A stretch of DNA of 64,000 bases from Aureivirga sp. CE67 (GCF_015767245.1 NZ_JADOTV010000005.1:1-64000), one strand, 5' to 3'. Positions 1 to 8,807 are shown, counted from the stretch's first letter. Numbers and translations: made by a program. Notes: generated by a model not told the origin, from the letters alone.

Positions 1-19
1 CTTTCCGTTTTAGCGGTTG

Positions 20-49
20 CAAATGTAATAACTTTTTTTATTCTGACAA
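20..49 (-). promoter_or_regulatory. Leftward Bacteroidota-type promoter, proximal copy
   Basis: Read on the minus strand, TTG (47-49) is followed after exactly 19 bases by TACATTTG (20-27), the -33/-7 promoter form known in Bacteroidota. The start region reads CAACCGC. No gene follows within the window, so the transcript leaves the left edge. A near copy lies at 147-176. Tandem promoters with a GC-rich start region are typical of rRNA or tRNA operons in this group; that target is inferred. Confidence 0.65.
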
Positions 50-146
50 GTCTTTTTCAAAACTTTTTTAAAAATTATTTTTTCAACCTTGTTTTAGAAC
101 TTTTTGCTGCTACAAACGCCGTTGCCTTTGTTTGTTTTAGCGGATG

Positions 147-176
147 CAAATGTACGTGAATTATTCGTTCCTGCAA
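147..176 (-). promoter_or_regulatory. Leftward Bacteroidota-type promoter, distal copy
   Basis: On the minus strand TTG (174-176) and TACATTTG (147-154) are again exactly 19 bases apart, followed by CATCCGCTAAAAC. The stretch before TTG (a TTTTGAAAAAG-like tract) and the start region both match the copy at 20-49, so this looks like a duplicated promoter unit firing in the same leftward direction. Confidence 0.65.
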
Positions 177-271
177 GCCTTTTTGAAAAGTTTTTGCATT
201 TATTTTTGATTGTTTTTGGAGAGGGTTTGGTTTTCAGTGGGTTGGGTGTGAAAAAATTTAACCACCCCCTA

Positions 272-292
272 CCCCTCCTTTAAAAGGAGGGG
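272..292. repeat. REP-like palindrome CCCCTCC/GGAGGGG
   Basis: A near-perfect palindrome with CCCCTCCTTT and AAAGGAGGGG arms, preceded by ACCCCCTA. Related palindromes with the same flank lie at 47331-47346 and, interrupted by an insertion, at 63485-63667. All three are intergenic. It could act as a bidirectional terminator or be a REP-type repeat. Confidence 0.6.
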
Positions 293-344
293 AGTTTTTG
301 TGGGTATATTCGCAATGCGAATATATTATATTGTATTTGTAAGT

Positions 345-505
345 GCGTTAGGGATTGGAGTGGTTAGCTTTTGTTTTTCAAAAATTAGAAGTTCTTGGGA
401 AACGGAGGCGACCTAAGAAGCCAACGGATGATCTAGAAATTCTTTTTTTGAAGAACAAAACTAAAAACGGAAAGCCCGACCCGGAGTTTTGACGGAGGGG
501 AACGC
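345..505 (+). repeat. Dispersed intergenic repeat, copy A
   Basis: Starts GCGTTAGGGATTG, contains GGGAAACGGAGGCGACC and AAGCCCGACC, and ends GGGGAACGC. The same blocks in the same order occur at 47100-47274 (plus), 42492-42665 (minus) and, more diverged, 18369-18499 (minus). It has no convincing open reading frame. Together with the two promoters and the palindrome it accounts for most of the gene-free first 512 bases. Confidence 0.75.
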
Positions 506-512
506 TATAATG

Positions 513-1067
513 TTAACTTGTATATATTGCTATTTCTTCTATCGTATTTCGTGAACTCAATCTAATTGCAAATGCAGTTGAGTCATATGATTCGTGAAAA
601 ATTATTATTGTATCTCCTTTAAACTTTTGACCAAAAAAAGATTCTAATTCTTTTCTATCTACCTTTTGAAACATTTTAAATTCTCTTCCTTTAAATTTTA
701 ATTTAGTTCCATAATGTTGTAATGAAAAAGAAATAATATGTATTTTATCTTCATTTTGTGGTATTTCATCTAGAGAAAAATTTTCTGAACATGAAGGGAC
801 TGTAAAAAAGATATCATTTCCATAAGTTATGCTTGTCCAATCGATAGTTGAATCGTTATAGATAAAAATAAAACCATCATCATAATTATTATGTATGATA
901 CCTTTGCAACCTCCTAAATAGTTTTTAAGATCTTTTATTTTTAGCTGATCAAAACTTATTTCTTGATTTTTGATTGTAAAAACGATATCCTTATCTGTGT
1001 AGGTTTTATTTTGTGCAAAATTGATTGTACAATTTAGTAATAGGAGTAATAAAGCAATTTTTTTCAT
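513..1067 (-). CDS. Hypothetical exported protein
   Basis: A 184-residue protein that I do not recognise. The first 18 residues (MKKIALLLLLLNCTINFA) form a clear signal peptide with a likely signal peptidase I cut before QNK, so it is exported to the periplasm or outer membrane. The rest is soluble-looking, with mixed strand-forming segments and two cysteines near residues 54 and 93. No catalytic motif or repeat is visible. It lies alone, convergent to nothing on its left and separated by about 80 bases from the glycosyltransferase gene upstream. A lipoprotein is less likely, because the only N-terminal cysteine is followed by a normal hydrophobic stretch. Confidence 0.7.
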   Translation of the reverse strand: MKKIALLLLLLNCTINFAQNKTYTDKDIVFTIKNQEISFDQLKIKDLKNYLGGCKGIIHNNYDDGFIFIYNDSTIDWTSITYGNDIFFTVPSCSENFSLDEIPQNEDKIHIISFSLQHYGTKLKFKGREFKMFQKVDRKELESFFGQKFKGDTIIIFHESYDSTAFAIRLSSRNTIEEIAIYTS

Positions 1068-1148
1068 GTTCGTTTAAGTTATAATTTGATTTTTCGTAAA
1101 AGTAATTTTTAATTAAATCTTTATCAATAACCTTAAACCGTTATTTTT

Positions 1149-2192
1149 TTATCGAAAAATAGAAAAATCTATTTTGGAAGTTATTTTCTGCAACTTTTGC
1201 TCTTTCTCTACTTTGAAATTTTCGAAATCGAAATCTTTTAGTTTTGATTGTTTTATTGAAGTAAATAAATCCTTTTTTTGAAGATAAGTTGCTAGGTATT
1301 CTTGTTCTTTTTGATTTGGTGTTGGAATTAGAATCGCATTTTTGTTTAGTTTGTATAAATCCATAATAGAGCTATAGCCTGCTCTACATATGATAAGGTT
1401 ACTATGATTGAGTTCTTTTTCTAGTTCTTTGGTTAGTAGAAAATCTTTGATTTTAAAATTTGATAAAATTTGTGTTGTTTGATTTTCTTTTGTAATAATT
1501 CCTCTAATCATTAAAACCTGCTTTTTTGTGTTTTGAAACTTCTCTTTTAAAATTTCCTCTAAATAAGTTCTTTGTGGTTCTGGTCCTGAAAGAATAATCA
1601 GAATATCGTTTTGAGTTGGTATGTCTTGTTTTTGAAATCGACTTAAAGTTCCAATAAATTTTTGGTTAAGATTTCTATAAGAAAAACTCAATTTTCCGGA
1701 AATCCTTGTTTTCTCATCATCTGGAATCCAACATTCGTTGAACTTTTTTATGATGTTTTGATGAAAAAATGTTGTGATTGGAGTAGTAATCCCAGAAAAG
1801 ACGGTAGTTTGGTGAGTGATGTAAACTGAAGGAGTCGAAGAATGACAAACTCCGAAACGATTATCAGAAATAATTCCTTGAATATTTTCTTTCTGAATAA
1901 TTTCTTCTACTAGTTTTTTTTCTTGCTGGACAGCTTTCCAAATATGTGGTGCTTTTAATAGAAGATGTAAATTGAAAAAAAAACTGTTTTTGGAATAAGT
2001 TATATTATATGAAGGAAGTTTGTATGATTTTAGGTTTGGAAATTCTTTTTGAAGAAGTTTTAGCGCATTTCCGTCGCTAGCAATAATTGGTTCGAAATTA
2101 TTTTTAAGAAGTTGATTGATAATTGGGACACACCGAGAAGCGTGTCCCAATCCCCAATTTAATGGAGCAATCAATATTTTCTTATAAGTCAA
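1149..2192 (-). CDS. Glycosyltransferase, MJ1255/MurG-like fold
   Basis: A 347-residue protein. The N-terminus ILIAPLNWGLGHASRCVPI is the glycine-rich loop plus GHxxR motif of GT-B glycosyltransferases related to MurG and the TIGR00661 family. A second conserved patch near residues 265-285 (LIICRAGYSSIMDLY, then IPTP) matches the nucleotide-sugar site of that fold. It probably transfers a sugar from a nucleotide donor at the inner face of the membrane; donor and acceptor are unknown. The only usable start is TTG at 2190-2192. It overlaps the end of purD by 11 bases, so translation is probably coupled to purD. The cluster context suggests surface glycan synthesis, but this is inference. Confidence 0.75.
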   Translation of the reverse strand: MTYKKILIAPLNWGLGHASRCVPIINQLLKNNFEPIIASDGNALKLLQKEFPNLKSYKLPSYNITYSKNSFFFNLHLLLKAPHIWKAVQQEKKLVEEIIQKENIQGIISDNRFGVCHSSTPSVYITHQTTVFSGITTPITTFFHQNIIKKFNECWIPDDEKTRISGKLSFSYRNLNQKFIGTLSRFQKQDIPTQNDILIILSGPEPQRTYLEEILKEKFQNTKKQVLMIRGIITKENQTTQILSNFKIKDFLLTKELEKELNHSNLIICRAGYSSIMDLYKLNKNAILIPTPNQKEQEYLATYLQKKDLFTSIKQSKLKDFDFENFKVEKEQKLQKITSKIDFSIFR

Positions 2193-3453
2193 AACCTATA
2201 TCTTTTCTATAATAAACTCCATCAAAGCTGATTTCTTTCGCATTTTCGTACGACTTTTCTAAAGCTTCTTTGAAATCATTTCCATAGGCAGAAACAGCGA
2301 TTACACGTCCTCCATTTGTAAGAACTTTATCACCATCTAATTTTGTTCCTGCGTGGAAAGCCATACAATATCTTGTATTTTCTAATCCTGAGATTTCTTT
2401 TCCTTTTTCGTAAGCTTCTGGATATCCTCCTGAAACTAACATTACTGTAGTTGCACTTTTTGGTACAAATTCGATTGTAGCTGTATCTAAAGTTCCTTCT
2501 CCTGTTTTTTCTAATAATTCCACGAAATCAGATTGAATTCTTGGCATTACAACTTCTGTTTCTGGATCTCCCATTCTACAGTTGTACTCAATTACTTTTG
2601 GCTCATCTCCTACTTTAATTAAACCAAAGAAAACAAAACCTTTATATGGAAGATTATCTTTTTGAAGACCTTCGATTGTTGGTTTGATTACTTGATTCTC
2701 TACTTTTTCTAAGAAAGCATCATCTGCAAAAGGTACAGGAGAAACAGCTCCCATTCCACCAGTATTTAATCCAGTATCTCCTTCACCAATTCTTTTATAA
2801 TCCTTAGCATTTGGAAGTGTTACATAGTTTTTTCCATCTGTAAGAACGAAACAACTCATTTCGATTCCGTCTAAAAACTCTTCGATTACAACTTTTGCAC
2901 TTGCATCTCCGAATTTTTGGTTCGAAAGCATTTCTTTTAATTCTTTCTTAGCTTCGTCTAAATCATTTAAGATCAAAACACCTTTTCCTGCAGCTAAACC
3001 ATCTGCTTTTAAAACATAAGGAGCTTTTAAAGTTTCTAAGAATTTATAACCATCTTCTAAAGTTTCTGCTGTGAAGCTTTCGTAAGCAGCTGTTGGAATA
3101 TTATGACGCATCATAAATTCTTTCGCAAACTCTTTACTACCTTCTAATTGTGCAGCTTCTTTTTGAGGTCCGATTACTTTTACATCTTTCAATTCTTCAT
3201 CAGCTAAAAAGAAATCGTGAACTCCAGCAACTAAAGGAGCTTCTGGACCAACTACTACTAAAGAAATATTGTTTTCTAAAACTAATTCTTTTACTGCTTG
3301 AAAATCTTCTGGATTGATAGCGATGTTTTTTCCAAGTTTTGCAGTTCCTGCATTTCCTGGAGCAATAAATAACTCTTCTACTTTTGGACTTTGCATGATT
3401 TTCCATGCAATTGCGTGTTCTCTTCCTCCAGAACCTAAGATTAAAATATTCAT
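2182..3453 (-). CDS. purD: Phosphoribosylamine-glycine ligase
   Basis: GAR synthetase, which joins 5-phosphoribosylamine and glycine with ATP in purine synthesis; cytoplasmic. The 423-residue length is normal. Visible hallmarks are GSGGREHAIAWK at the N-terminus, the ATP-grasp segment ADGLAAGKGV, GGMGAVSPVP, and the NCRMGDPETE metal/ATP site. The ATG at 3451-3453 is chosen because it begins the conserved MNILILGSGG; an upstream in-frame extension has low-complexity, unconserved sequence. It sits between a sugar-phosphate transferase (25 bases upstream) and a glycosyltransferase (11-base overlap), away from other pur genes. Its presence in a glycan block probably reflects co-transcription rather than shared function. 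Confidence 0.97.
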   Translation of the reverse strand: MNILILGSGGREHAIAWKIMQSPKVEELFIAPGNAGTAKLGKNIAINPEDFQAVKELVLENNISLVVVGPEAPLVAGVHDFFLADEELKDVKVIGPQKEAAQLEGSKEFAKEFMMRHNIPTAAYESFTAETLEDGYKFLETLKAPYVLKADGLAAGKGVLILNDLDEAKKELKEMLSNQKFGDASAKVVIEEFLDGIEMSCFVLTDGKNYVTLPNAKDYKRIGEGDTGLNTGGMGAVSPVPFADDAFLEKVENQVIKPTIEGLQKDNLPYKGFVFFGLIKVGDEPKVIEYNCRMGDPETEVVMPRIQSDFVELLEKTGEGTLDTATIEFVPKSATTVMLVSGGYPEAYEKGKEISGLENTRYCMAFHAGTKLDGDKVLTNGGRVIAVSAYGNDFKEALEKSYENAKEISFDGVYYRKDIGFDL

Positions 3454-3478
3454 TGTTGTGTTGTTTTGTGTTGTTGTT

Positions 3479-4831
3479 TTAGTATGCTTTGTCTTCGCCT
3501 TCAATTGCATTTGTAACTGTCAGCAAAATTATTTTTAAATCTAATAAAAAAGACCAATTTTCAATATAAAAAATATCTAAACGAACACGATTATCAATAT
3601 CATGTTTTGTTTCAATCTCTCCTCGATATCCTTTTACTTGTGCAAGTCCTGTAATTCCTGGTTTTACGAAATGACGAACCATATATTTATTTACAGTCTT
3701 ACTATATTCTTTGGTTTGTCGTACCATATGTGGTCTTGGCCCGACAATACTCATATCTCCTTTAAGTACATTAAAAAACTGTGGAAGTTCATCAATACTT
3801 GTTTTACGCATAAAACTTCCAATTTTTGTGATTCTTGCATCACCACGAGTTGCTTGTTTTTTGTCTGAATCGTTATTTACTTTCATCGAACGAAATTTGT
3901 AACATTCGAAAGTAGATCCATTCAGTCCATCACGAGTTTGTTTGAAAAATACTTTTCCTTTAGATTCTAACTTAATCAGAATTGCAAAAATTGGTATTAA
4001 CCAAGAAAGTACAAAAACAATTACTCCAAGCGAAAATAATATATCAAATAAACGTTTTAAACCTTTATTAAATGAATTATCAAAAGGAAGGATTCTTCTA
4101 GAAAGAATTGGGATATAATCGTAATATTCTAAAACTGTTTTATGCAGCATTTTGGTTGCATCTGGAACGAATTTCACCAAAACTAGATTGTTATCTCCAA
4201 AATCGACAATTTTTTCAGCCATTTTTGTACTCAGGCTTGAAATAGAACAATAGATTTCATCAATTTTATTATCTAAAACATAATCAAAACAATCTTCTAC
4301 TTTACCTAAATACTTATTTCTACATTCTTTATTTGTCTCTGAGAAAAAACCTTGGTATTTATATCCGTATTCTGCATTTTTATTGAAAAAGTTTCTCAAT
4401 AAATCTACGCTTTGATTTTCTCCAATAATCACAACTTTTCGAATATTTCCTCCTTCAATTCTATATTTTTTTAATGCGAAAATATATAAATAACTAAAAA
4501 TAAATTGAATTGAAAAAGTAAGAAGTAAAACATTGATATTTCTATCTACATCAATAAATTTATTCGTTACTCCAAAATAAGCGAAAAATAAAAAACTAAA
4601 CACGAAGGCATGTTTCAAAAAGTTGAACATGATTATCGATAATTTAGAATATCTTCTAATCCTATAAGTATTAAAAATTAATGATGTATACAGCCAACCT
4701 ATATTATAGACTAATATAGATTCTAAATTCCAGTAGTTATTTTTAATCAAAAAATAAAAAATTCCATTTAAAATAAATAAATGGCTAATGATTAAAATAG
4801 GTATTATAAATATGGAATATCTTTTGTTCAA
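3479..4831 (-). CDS. Undecaprenyl-phosphate sugar phosphotransferase (WcaJ-like)
   Basis: A 450-residue polyprenyl-phosphate hexose-1-phosphate transferase that loads the first sugar of a surface polysaccharide onto undecaprenyl phosphate in the inner membrane. About four N-terminal membrane segments are followed by a Rossmann-like cytosolic domain (around 130-240). The C-terminal bacterial sugar transferase domain (around 255-450) starts with a hydrophobic re-entrant segment and shows KFRSM, DELPQFFNVLKGDMS and VGPRPH, all signatures of this enzyme class. The first in-frame start is TTG (4829-4831), because an in-frame stop lies just upstream. It is the last gene of the polysaccharide block before purD. 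The sugar (glucose, galactose or another) cannot be told. Confidence 0.9.
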   Translation of the reverse strand: MNKRYSIFIIPILIISHLFILNGIFYFLIKNNYWNLESILVYNIGWLYTSLIFNTYRIRRYSKLSIIMFNFLKHAFVFSFLFFAYFGVTNKFIDVDRNINVLLLTFSIQFIFSYLYIFALKKYRIEGGNIRKVVIIGENQSVDLLRNFFNKNAEYGYKYQGFFSETNKECRNKYLGKVEDCFDYVLDNKIDEIYCSISSLSTKMAEKIVDFGDNNLVLVKFVPDATKMLHKTVLEYYDYIPILSRRILPFDNSFNKGLKRLFDILFSLGVIVFVLSWLIPIFAILIKLESKGKVFFKQTRDGLNGSTFECYKFRSMKVNNDSDKKQATRGDARITKIGSFMRKTSIDELPQFFNVLKGDMSIVGPRPHMVRQTKEYSKTVNKYMVRHFVKPGITGLAQVKGYRGEIETKHDIDNRVRLDIFYIENWSFLLDLKIILLTVTNAIEGEDKAY

Positions 4832-4856
4832 AATTAGCTGTTAGTTTTCTTAATTT

Positions 4857-5618
4857 TTAAATCCATTTGCAAAAGTACTGAAAAGCTGATTTTATATGTG
4901 CCATGAAAAGCGATAAATTTTTAGAAGATGCTCTTTCGTAATAATGATAAATTGGTGTATCTGGACTAAACATCACAGTATAGCCATGTTTGTAAACTTC
5001 TTTACAAATATCAATATCTTCTAAATACATAAAATATCTTGGATCAAAACCTTTCAATTCTTTAAAAACTGGTGTTTTGAATAATTGAAAGCAACCTAAA
5101 ACATAATCCACTTGTGATATTTTATCGATATCTTGATCTAAATATTCTTCACTTTCAATTCTTTTTTTAAAAAACTTCTTGAATGGTCCAGATCTACGAA
5201 TGATTAAATCAAAAACTGTAGGAAATTTTCTGATAGAAGGTTGTAATTCTCCATTTGGATACAAAACTTTTGGTCCTAACACTCCTGCTTTTTCATTTTG
5301 AATTAATTTTTCAATCATCTTTTCTAATTGAATTGCATCAAAATAAACATCTGGATTTAAAATAATGTGAAAGTCAGAATTAAGTTTATCTAGGATATAA
5401 TTGTGCCCATTACCAAAACCTAAATTTTGCCCTGTATATATATAATCGATTTTTGGATGATTAAATTTACCTTCAAAAATTTTTGTAGGAGAATTATCTA
5501 CTAGATATAAAATAGAAGCATTCTCTACATTAAGAAAACTTTGAATTGCTTTGTTTAACTTCTCTAGGTTATTATTGTATAATACAATTGTAGCAGAAAC
5601 GCTATAATTTTGATTCAT
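4857..5618 (-). CDS. Glycosyltransferase family 2 (rhamnosyltransferase-like)
   Basis: A 253-residue GT-A enzyme. It shows an N-terminal SATIVLYNNN, then GQNLGFGNGHN, LNPDVYF (the DxD-type metal/donor site) and a C-terminal GFDPRYFMYLEDIDIC with the acidic ED base typical of GT2 rhamnosyl- and galactofuranosyltransferase-like proteins. It is cytosolic or peripheral to the membrane and adds a sugar to the lipid-linked repeat unit. The ATG at 5616-5618 begins the conserved N-terminus; a 13-residue upstream extension would overlap the previous gene more and looks unconserved. The start overlaps the end of the polymerase gene by 17 bases, so the two are probably translationally coupled. Confidence 0.88.
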   Translation of the reverse strand: MNQNYSVSATIVLYNNNLEKLNKAIQSFLNVENASILYLVDNSPTKIFEGKFNHPKIDYIYTGQNLGFGNGHNYILDKLNSDFHIILNPDVYFDAIQLEKMIEKLIQNEKAGVLGPKVLYPNGELQPSIRKFPTVFDLIIRRSGPFKKFFKKRIESEEYLDQDIDKISQVDYVLGCFQLFKTPVFKELKGFDPRYFMYLEDIDICKEVYKHGYTVMFSPDTPIYHYYERASSKNLSLFMAHIKSAFQYFCKWI

Positions 5619-6855
5619 TTTGGTTTGATTTGATAAAAAGTGAGCTGAAAAATGCATAAAACACTACTCCATGATTCCTTACTAATACATTTTCTACAAG
5701 AAAACTTGTTGCTACCATTATTAAAAAGCATGCAAATAAAACATTCTGACTTGAGAATGCCAACTTGAATTGAAAAATTAGAGCTATTATAAATAAGAAT
5801 AAACCTATAACTCCAGTAATTAAAGCATAATGAAAATAATTATTATGTGTATTATAGGATGCTCCATGGAATACTTTTGAATTAATTTTTTTCTTATAAC
5901 ATTCATTTAACTTTTCTTGTGCATCCCCGATACCAACACCAAACAACCAATTTTCTGAGAACACATCAGAAAAACATTTCATAATACCAAATCGAATATT
6001 AATCGAATTATGCGTATTTCCAACAGGTGGTTCGAACTTTGTAACTTTTATTTCATCTACAAATCTTACTTTCAAAAAAGGAATCTTAAATATTGCAACA
6101 ACAGAAATTGTTAAAAAAGCTATAACACCAACAAGCTTCATTTTCCATCCTTTGATTTTTGAAAACAAAAAATATAACATTGCGAAACCAAAAGCGATAA
6201 TCGATATTTTGGCTGAAGATGCAATTGATACAAATAACAAAAGTGCAATTGATATAAAAAGTAATAATTTCTGATATAGTTTTGTATCTCTATAATTTTC
6301 GAACAAATAATGAACTGAAATCATTACTGCAAAAAGTAACCAAAGAGAAAGATAACTTGGATGAAATTTCATATAATCAAGTTTATATATCAGTTCTCTA
6401 AAAGGTAAATTATAGAATTGTGCATTTCCAATTTTATTAAATAACCCGTGTGAATAAAATTGTGAAAGTATATAAATAGCTTGTAAAGAACAGGAAATAA
6501 CAAAAGAAAAAGTAATATATTTCAAATGTTTTCTAGAAATATTACCTCCAAAAAGAAATAAAATTAAAGGAAAAAGTAATATAGGAACGCTTGTTTTTAA
6601 TTCAGAAAATCCTTCTTTAATATCTGAAGAATAAGAAAGGCTTAAAATTGAATATAAAAAATATCCAGTTACTATAAATAAATTACGAACATCTAGCTTT
6701 TGAATTTTTTGCTTTGAATAAATAAAACACCCGAGAGTGACAGCAGAAAAAACAATAATAGAAATAGACGATAATGCATTTTTATAAAATGGAAAAAAAG
6801 CGACTACTATTAAACTTATAATGTCGAATCTTTTTTCTGAAATTAGCTCTTTCAT
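5602..6855 (-). CDS. O-antigen ligase/polymerase family membrane protein (Wzy/WaaL-like)
   Basis: A 417-residue integral membrane protein with ten or more hydrophobic segments and one large external loop around residues 260-330. The loop ends in HNNYFHYALITGVIGL, the NxxxH-like signature of the Wzy_C/O-antigen ligase family. Such proteins polymerise lipid-linked oligosaccharide units or ligate them to lipid A. Given the neighbouring initiating transferase, polymerisation of a capsular or O-antigen-like glycan is the better guess. The downstream GT2 gene starts inside its end. Ligase and polymerase cannot be separated from sequence alone. Confidence 0.83.
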   Translation of the reverse strand: MKELISEKRFDIISLIVVAFFPFYKNALSSISIIVFSAVTLGCFIYSKQKIQKLDVRNLFIVTGYFLYSILSLSYSSDIKEGFSELKTSVPILLFPLILFLFGGNISRKHLKYITFSFVISCSLQAIYILSQFYSHGLFNKIGNAQFYNLPFRELIYKLDYMKFHPSYLSLWLLFAVMISVHYLFENYRDTKLYQKLLLFISIALLLFVSIASSAKISIIAFGFAMLYFLFSKIKGWKMKLVGVIAFLTISVVAIFKIPFLKVRFVDEIKVTKFEPPVGNTHNSINIRFGIMKCFSDVFSENWLFGVGIGDAQEKLNECYKKKINSKVFHGASYNTHNNYFHYALITGVIGLFLFIIALIFQFKLAFSSQNVLFACFLIMVATSFLVENVLVRNHGVVFYAFFSSLFIKSNQNESKL

Positions 6856-6864
6856 TTAAAAATT

Positions 6865-7968
6865 TTACTGAATCAAATGGTTTAATAAATTATCCCAACC
6901 TACAACATGAGGATTAACGATTTTTTTCGCATTATGTTTTGTAAAATTTAGTTTTTTTGCAACAAAATTTTCCAAATGATTTTTTAATTCTTCTGCCTTA
7001 TAAGGATCAAAAAAAACTACTTTATCATAATCCCCTAGCGTTTCGTGGGCATATGGAAGATCTGCAAGGAAAATAGGTTTATCATACTCTTTAAATTCAG
7101 TAATAGGTAAACCCCAAGATTCTAGTCTAGATGGAAAAATTAAAGCGTCTGACTCTTCATATAATTCAAAAACTCTTTCTCTAGGTTGTAAACCAATAAA
7201 CTGTAAACCTTTTAAATGTTTATATTTTTCTACAACAAAACTAGCATAAGAATTTAAAGAAGCATCAATCGTTAATTTTATTTCTATTTTATCTTGAAAC
7301 TCTTTATCTAATTTTTCGAAAGCTTCACAAATAATCTCAAAATTTTTAAATGACCTTGGGAAACTAGGATAAAATAATTGTACTTTATCATTCTTTTGTT
7401 TTTTAACTTCCTCCGAAATTTCTTTCTTTTTAAACTCAATAGAAGGATATGCTACCACAACATTTTCCAGACCCCATTTTTTATGAAATTCTTTACGTAA
7501 CCAATCTTGTTGAACGATTACATTTGTATTTTTCTTGATATTAATTCCATACAAATAAATATAAAATAAAGAAAAAATTGCTGTTGTTTTCCCGTATTTC
7601 CAATCGTTTTTGGTTGGTTTAAAAAAAGGAGCAGAATTATGACAGTAAACAAATTGCTTTTCACAAAATACATTAGGTGTCATATCATGCATCGAAAACC
7701 AATATTTAGGCTTAAGTTCTTTAGAAAGTTTTTTAAAATACGAATATTCGTATTTCATTCTCTTTAGCCAACTACTCTTTGAATCTTCAAATTCAATATA
7801 AGTAACATTTGGAGTTGAATACAAGGTTTTCTTATGTACTAGAGCGATAATTTCATATTTATCTGCATAAATATGAGATATTCTGTCTAAGAAATCTTGC
7901 ATTACTGAAAGGGGGCCTCCTTCGGTAAAATTAATACCTGATACAACAATTTTATTTGTAAATGTCAT
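6865..7968 (-). CDS. Glycosyltransferase family 1/4
   Basis: A 367-residue GT-B retaining glycosyltransferase. The C-terminal half carries the donor-site region LFYPSFPRSFKN, then SDALIFPSRLESWGLPITE, which contains the E-x7-E type signature of GT4 enzymes. The N-terminal half holds an acceptor domain with GGPLSVMQDFL near the start. It is a cytosolic or membrane-peripheral enzyme of the surface-glycan block, nine bases upstream of the polymerase gene. ATG at 7966-7968 is the natural start. Substrates are unknown. Confidence 0.87.
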   Translation of the reverse strand: MTFTNKIVVSGINFTEGGPLSVMQDFLDRISHIYADKYEIIALVHKKTLYSTPNVTYIEFEDSKSSWLKRMKYEYSYFKKLSKELKPKYWFSMHDMTPNVFCEKQFVYCHNSAPFFKPTKNDWKYGKTTAIFSLFYIYLYGINIKKNTNVIVQQDWLRKEFHKKWGLENVVVAYPSIEFKKKEISEEVKKQKNDKVQLFYPSFPRSFKNFEIICEAFEKLDKEFQDKIEIKLTIDASLNSYASFVVEKYKHLKGLQFIGLQPRERVFELYEESDALIFPSRLESWGLPITEFKEYDKPIFLADLPYAHETLGDYDKVVFFDPYKAEELKNHLENFVAKKLNFTKHNAKKIVNPHVVGWDNLLNHLIQ

Positions 7969-8004
7969 TATATATTTGTGGGTCTTTTTGTAAAATAAGT
8001 AGTT

Positions 8005-8637
8005 TTAAATTCTTTCCCAAGAATTTGTTTTATCATTAAACTTTTTTAATGCTCTAGCTGGTGTCCCGGCAATTATTAAATTCTCTTCAAATTTCCCTGA
8101 AACTACCGAATTTGCACCAATGATACAGCCATCACCAATAATTGTACCAGGAAGTATAGATACATTTTCAGAAATCCAGACATTCTTACCTATGATTACT
8201 TCTTTGGGAATTGCTTTTCTATCTTTTGGAGAAATTAAAGGAGAATCTTGATTATCTCCAATATATGTTCCATGATTATGGTCAATAATTAACACATTAC
8301 TAGCTACTAAAGTATTAGCTCCAATAGATATTTTATTTAATACTCCAATATGAACATTATTATTTAAAGTAATATTATCTCCAAAAATTAATTCTGGTTT
8401 TCCATCAAAATCTACATTATGTCTTACAAAATTTTTATCTAAAACCTCCAAACGTAGCATATTACCAGAAGAAAAATTCTGTCCAAACTTTATGTGTTTT
8501 TTTCCAATAATATATGCAGGTTGTCTTATCATTCTTACAGAAGAAGGAAAAAATATTTTCGTTAATAGCATATCTCTCAACATTCTAAAAACATCTAGCA
8601 TATAATAATTTTTAAATAACCTTATTAATTCTTTCAT
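8005..8637 (-). CDS. Acyltransferase, left-handed beta-helix hexapeptide family
   Basis: A 210-residue O-acetyltransferase-like protein. From about residue 90 onward it shows hexapeptide-repeat periodicity (IGANTL, IGKNVW, IGDGCI, IGANSV), the catalytic histidine patch IDHNHG, and the C-terminal AGTPARALKKF typical of the CysE/LacA/NodL/WcaF group. It likely acetylates a sugar of the growing polysaccharide using acetyl-CoA. It is the first gene of the leftward polysaccharide block, 36 bases ahead of the GT4 gene. A minus-strand -7 element lies just upstream at 8660-8667. Confidence 0.87.
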   Translation of the reverse strand: MKELIRLFKNYYMLDVFRMLRDMLLTKIFFPSSVRMIRQPAYIIGKKHIKFGQNFSSGNMLRLEVLDKNFVRHNVDFDGKPELIFGDNITLNNNVHIGVLNKISIGANTLVASNVLIIDHNHGTYIGDNQDSPLISPKDRKAIPKEVIIGKNVWISENVSILPGTIIGDGCIIGANSVVSGKFEENLIIAGTPARALKKFNDKTNSWERI

Positions 8638-8659
8638 GTACCTATTTCTATTCTAAAAG

Positions 8660-8667
8660 CAAATATA
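8660..8667 (-). promoter_or_regulatory. Putative -7 element for the polysaccharide operon
   Basis: The minus strand reads TATATTTG, an exact TAnnTTTG, 23 bases ahead of the acyltransferase ATG. No TTG is found at the standard 17-23 base spacing upstream, so the -33 half is weak or absent. Confidence 0.45.
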
Positions 8668-8731
8668 ACATATTAACTAAGCTTATTAAATTTATAAATC
8701 AATCTTATTGAAAAAATAAAACAATTGTCAG

Positions 8732-8760
8732 TTTGTTTTACTTCAAAAAGTATATTTTTG
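8732..8760 (+). promoter_or_regulatory. Promoter for the 2OG oxygenase gene
   Basis: TTTG (8732-8735) and TATTTTTG (8753-8760) lie 17 bases apart on the plus strand, matching the Bacteroidota -33/-7 layout. The oxygenase ATG follows about 47 bases later. It diverges from the polysaccharide operon promoter. Confidence 0.5.
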
Positions 8761-8807
8761 TTTAAAGTCATCATTATAACTACATATAAATTCATAGTAA
8801 AAAACAA

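Noticed and set aside
272-292. Dedicated terminator of a gene
   Set aside because: No gene ends close enough; the palindrome recurs elsewhere with the same flank, so a repeat is the better reading, although it may also terminate transcription.
3200-3538. Open frames opposite purD
   Set aside because: Pure shadows of purD codon usage, with low-complexity Ser/Arg or unpatterned sequence.
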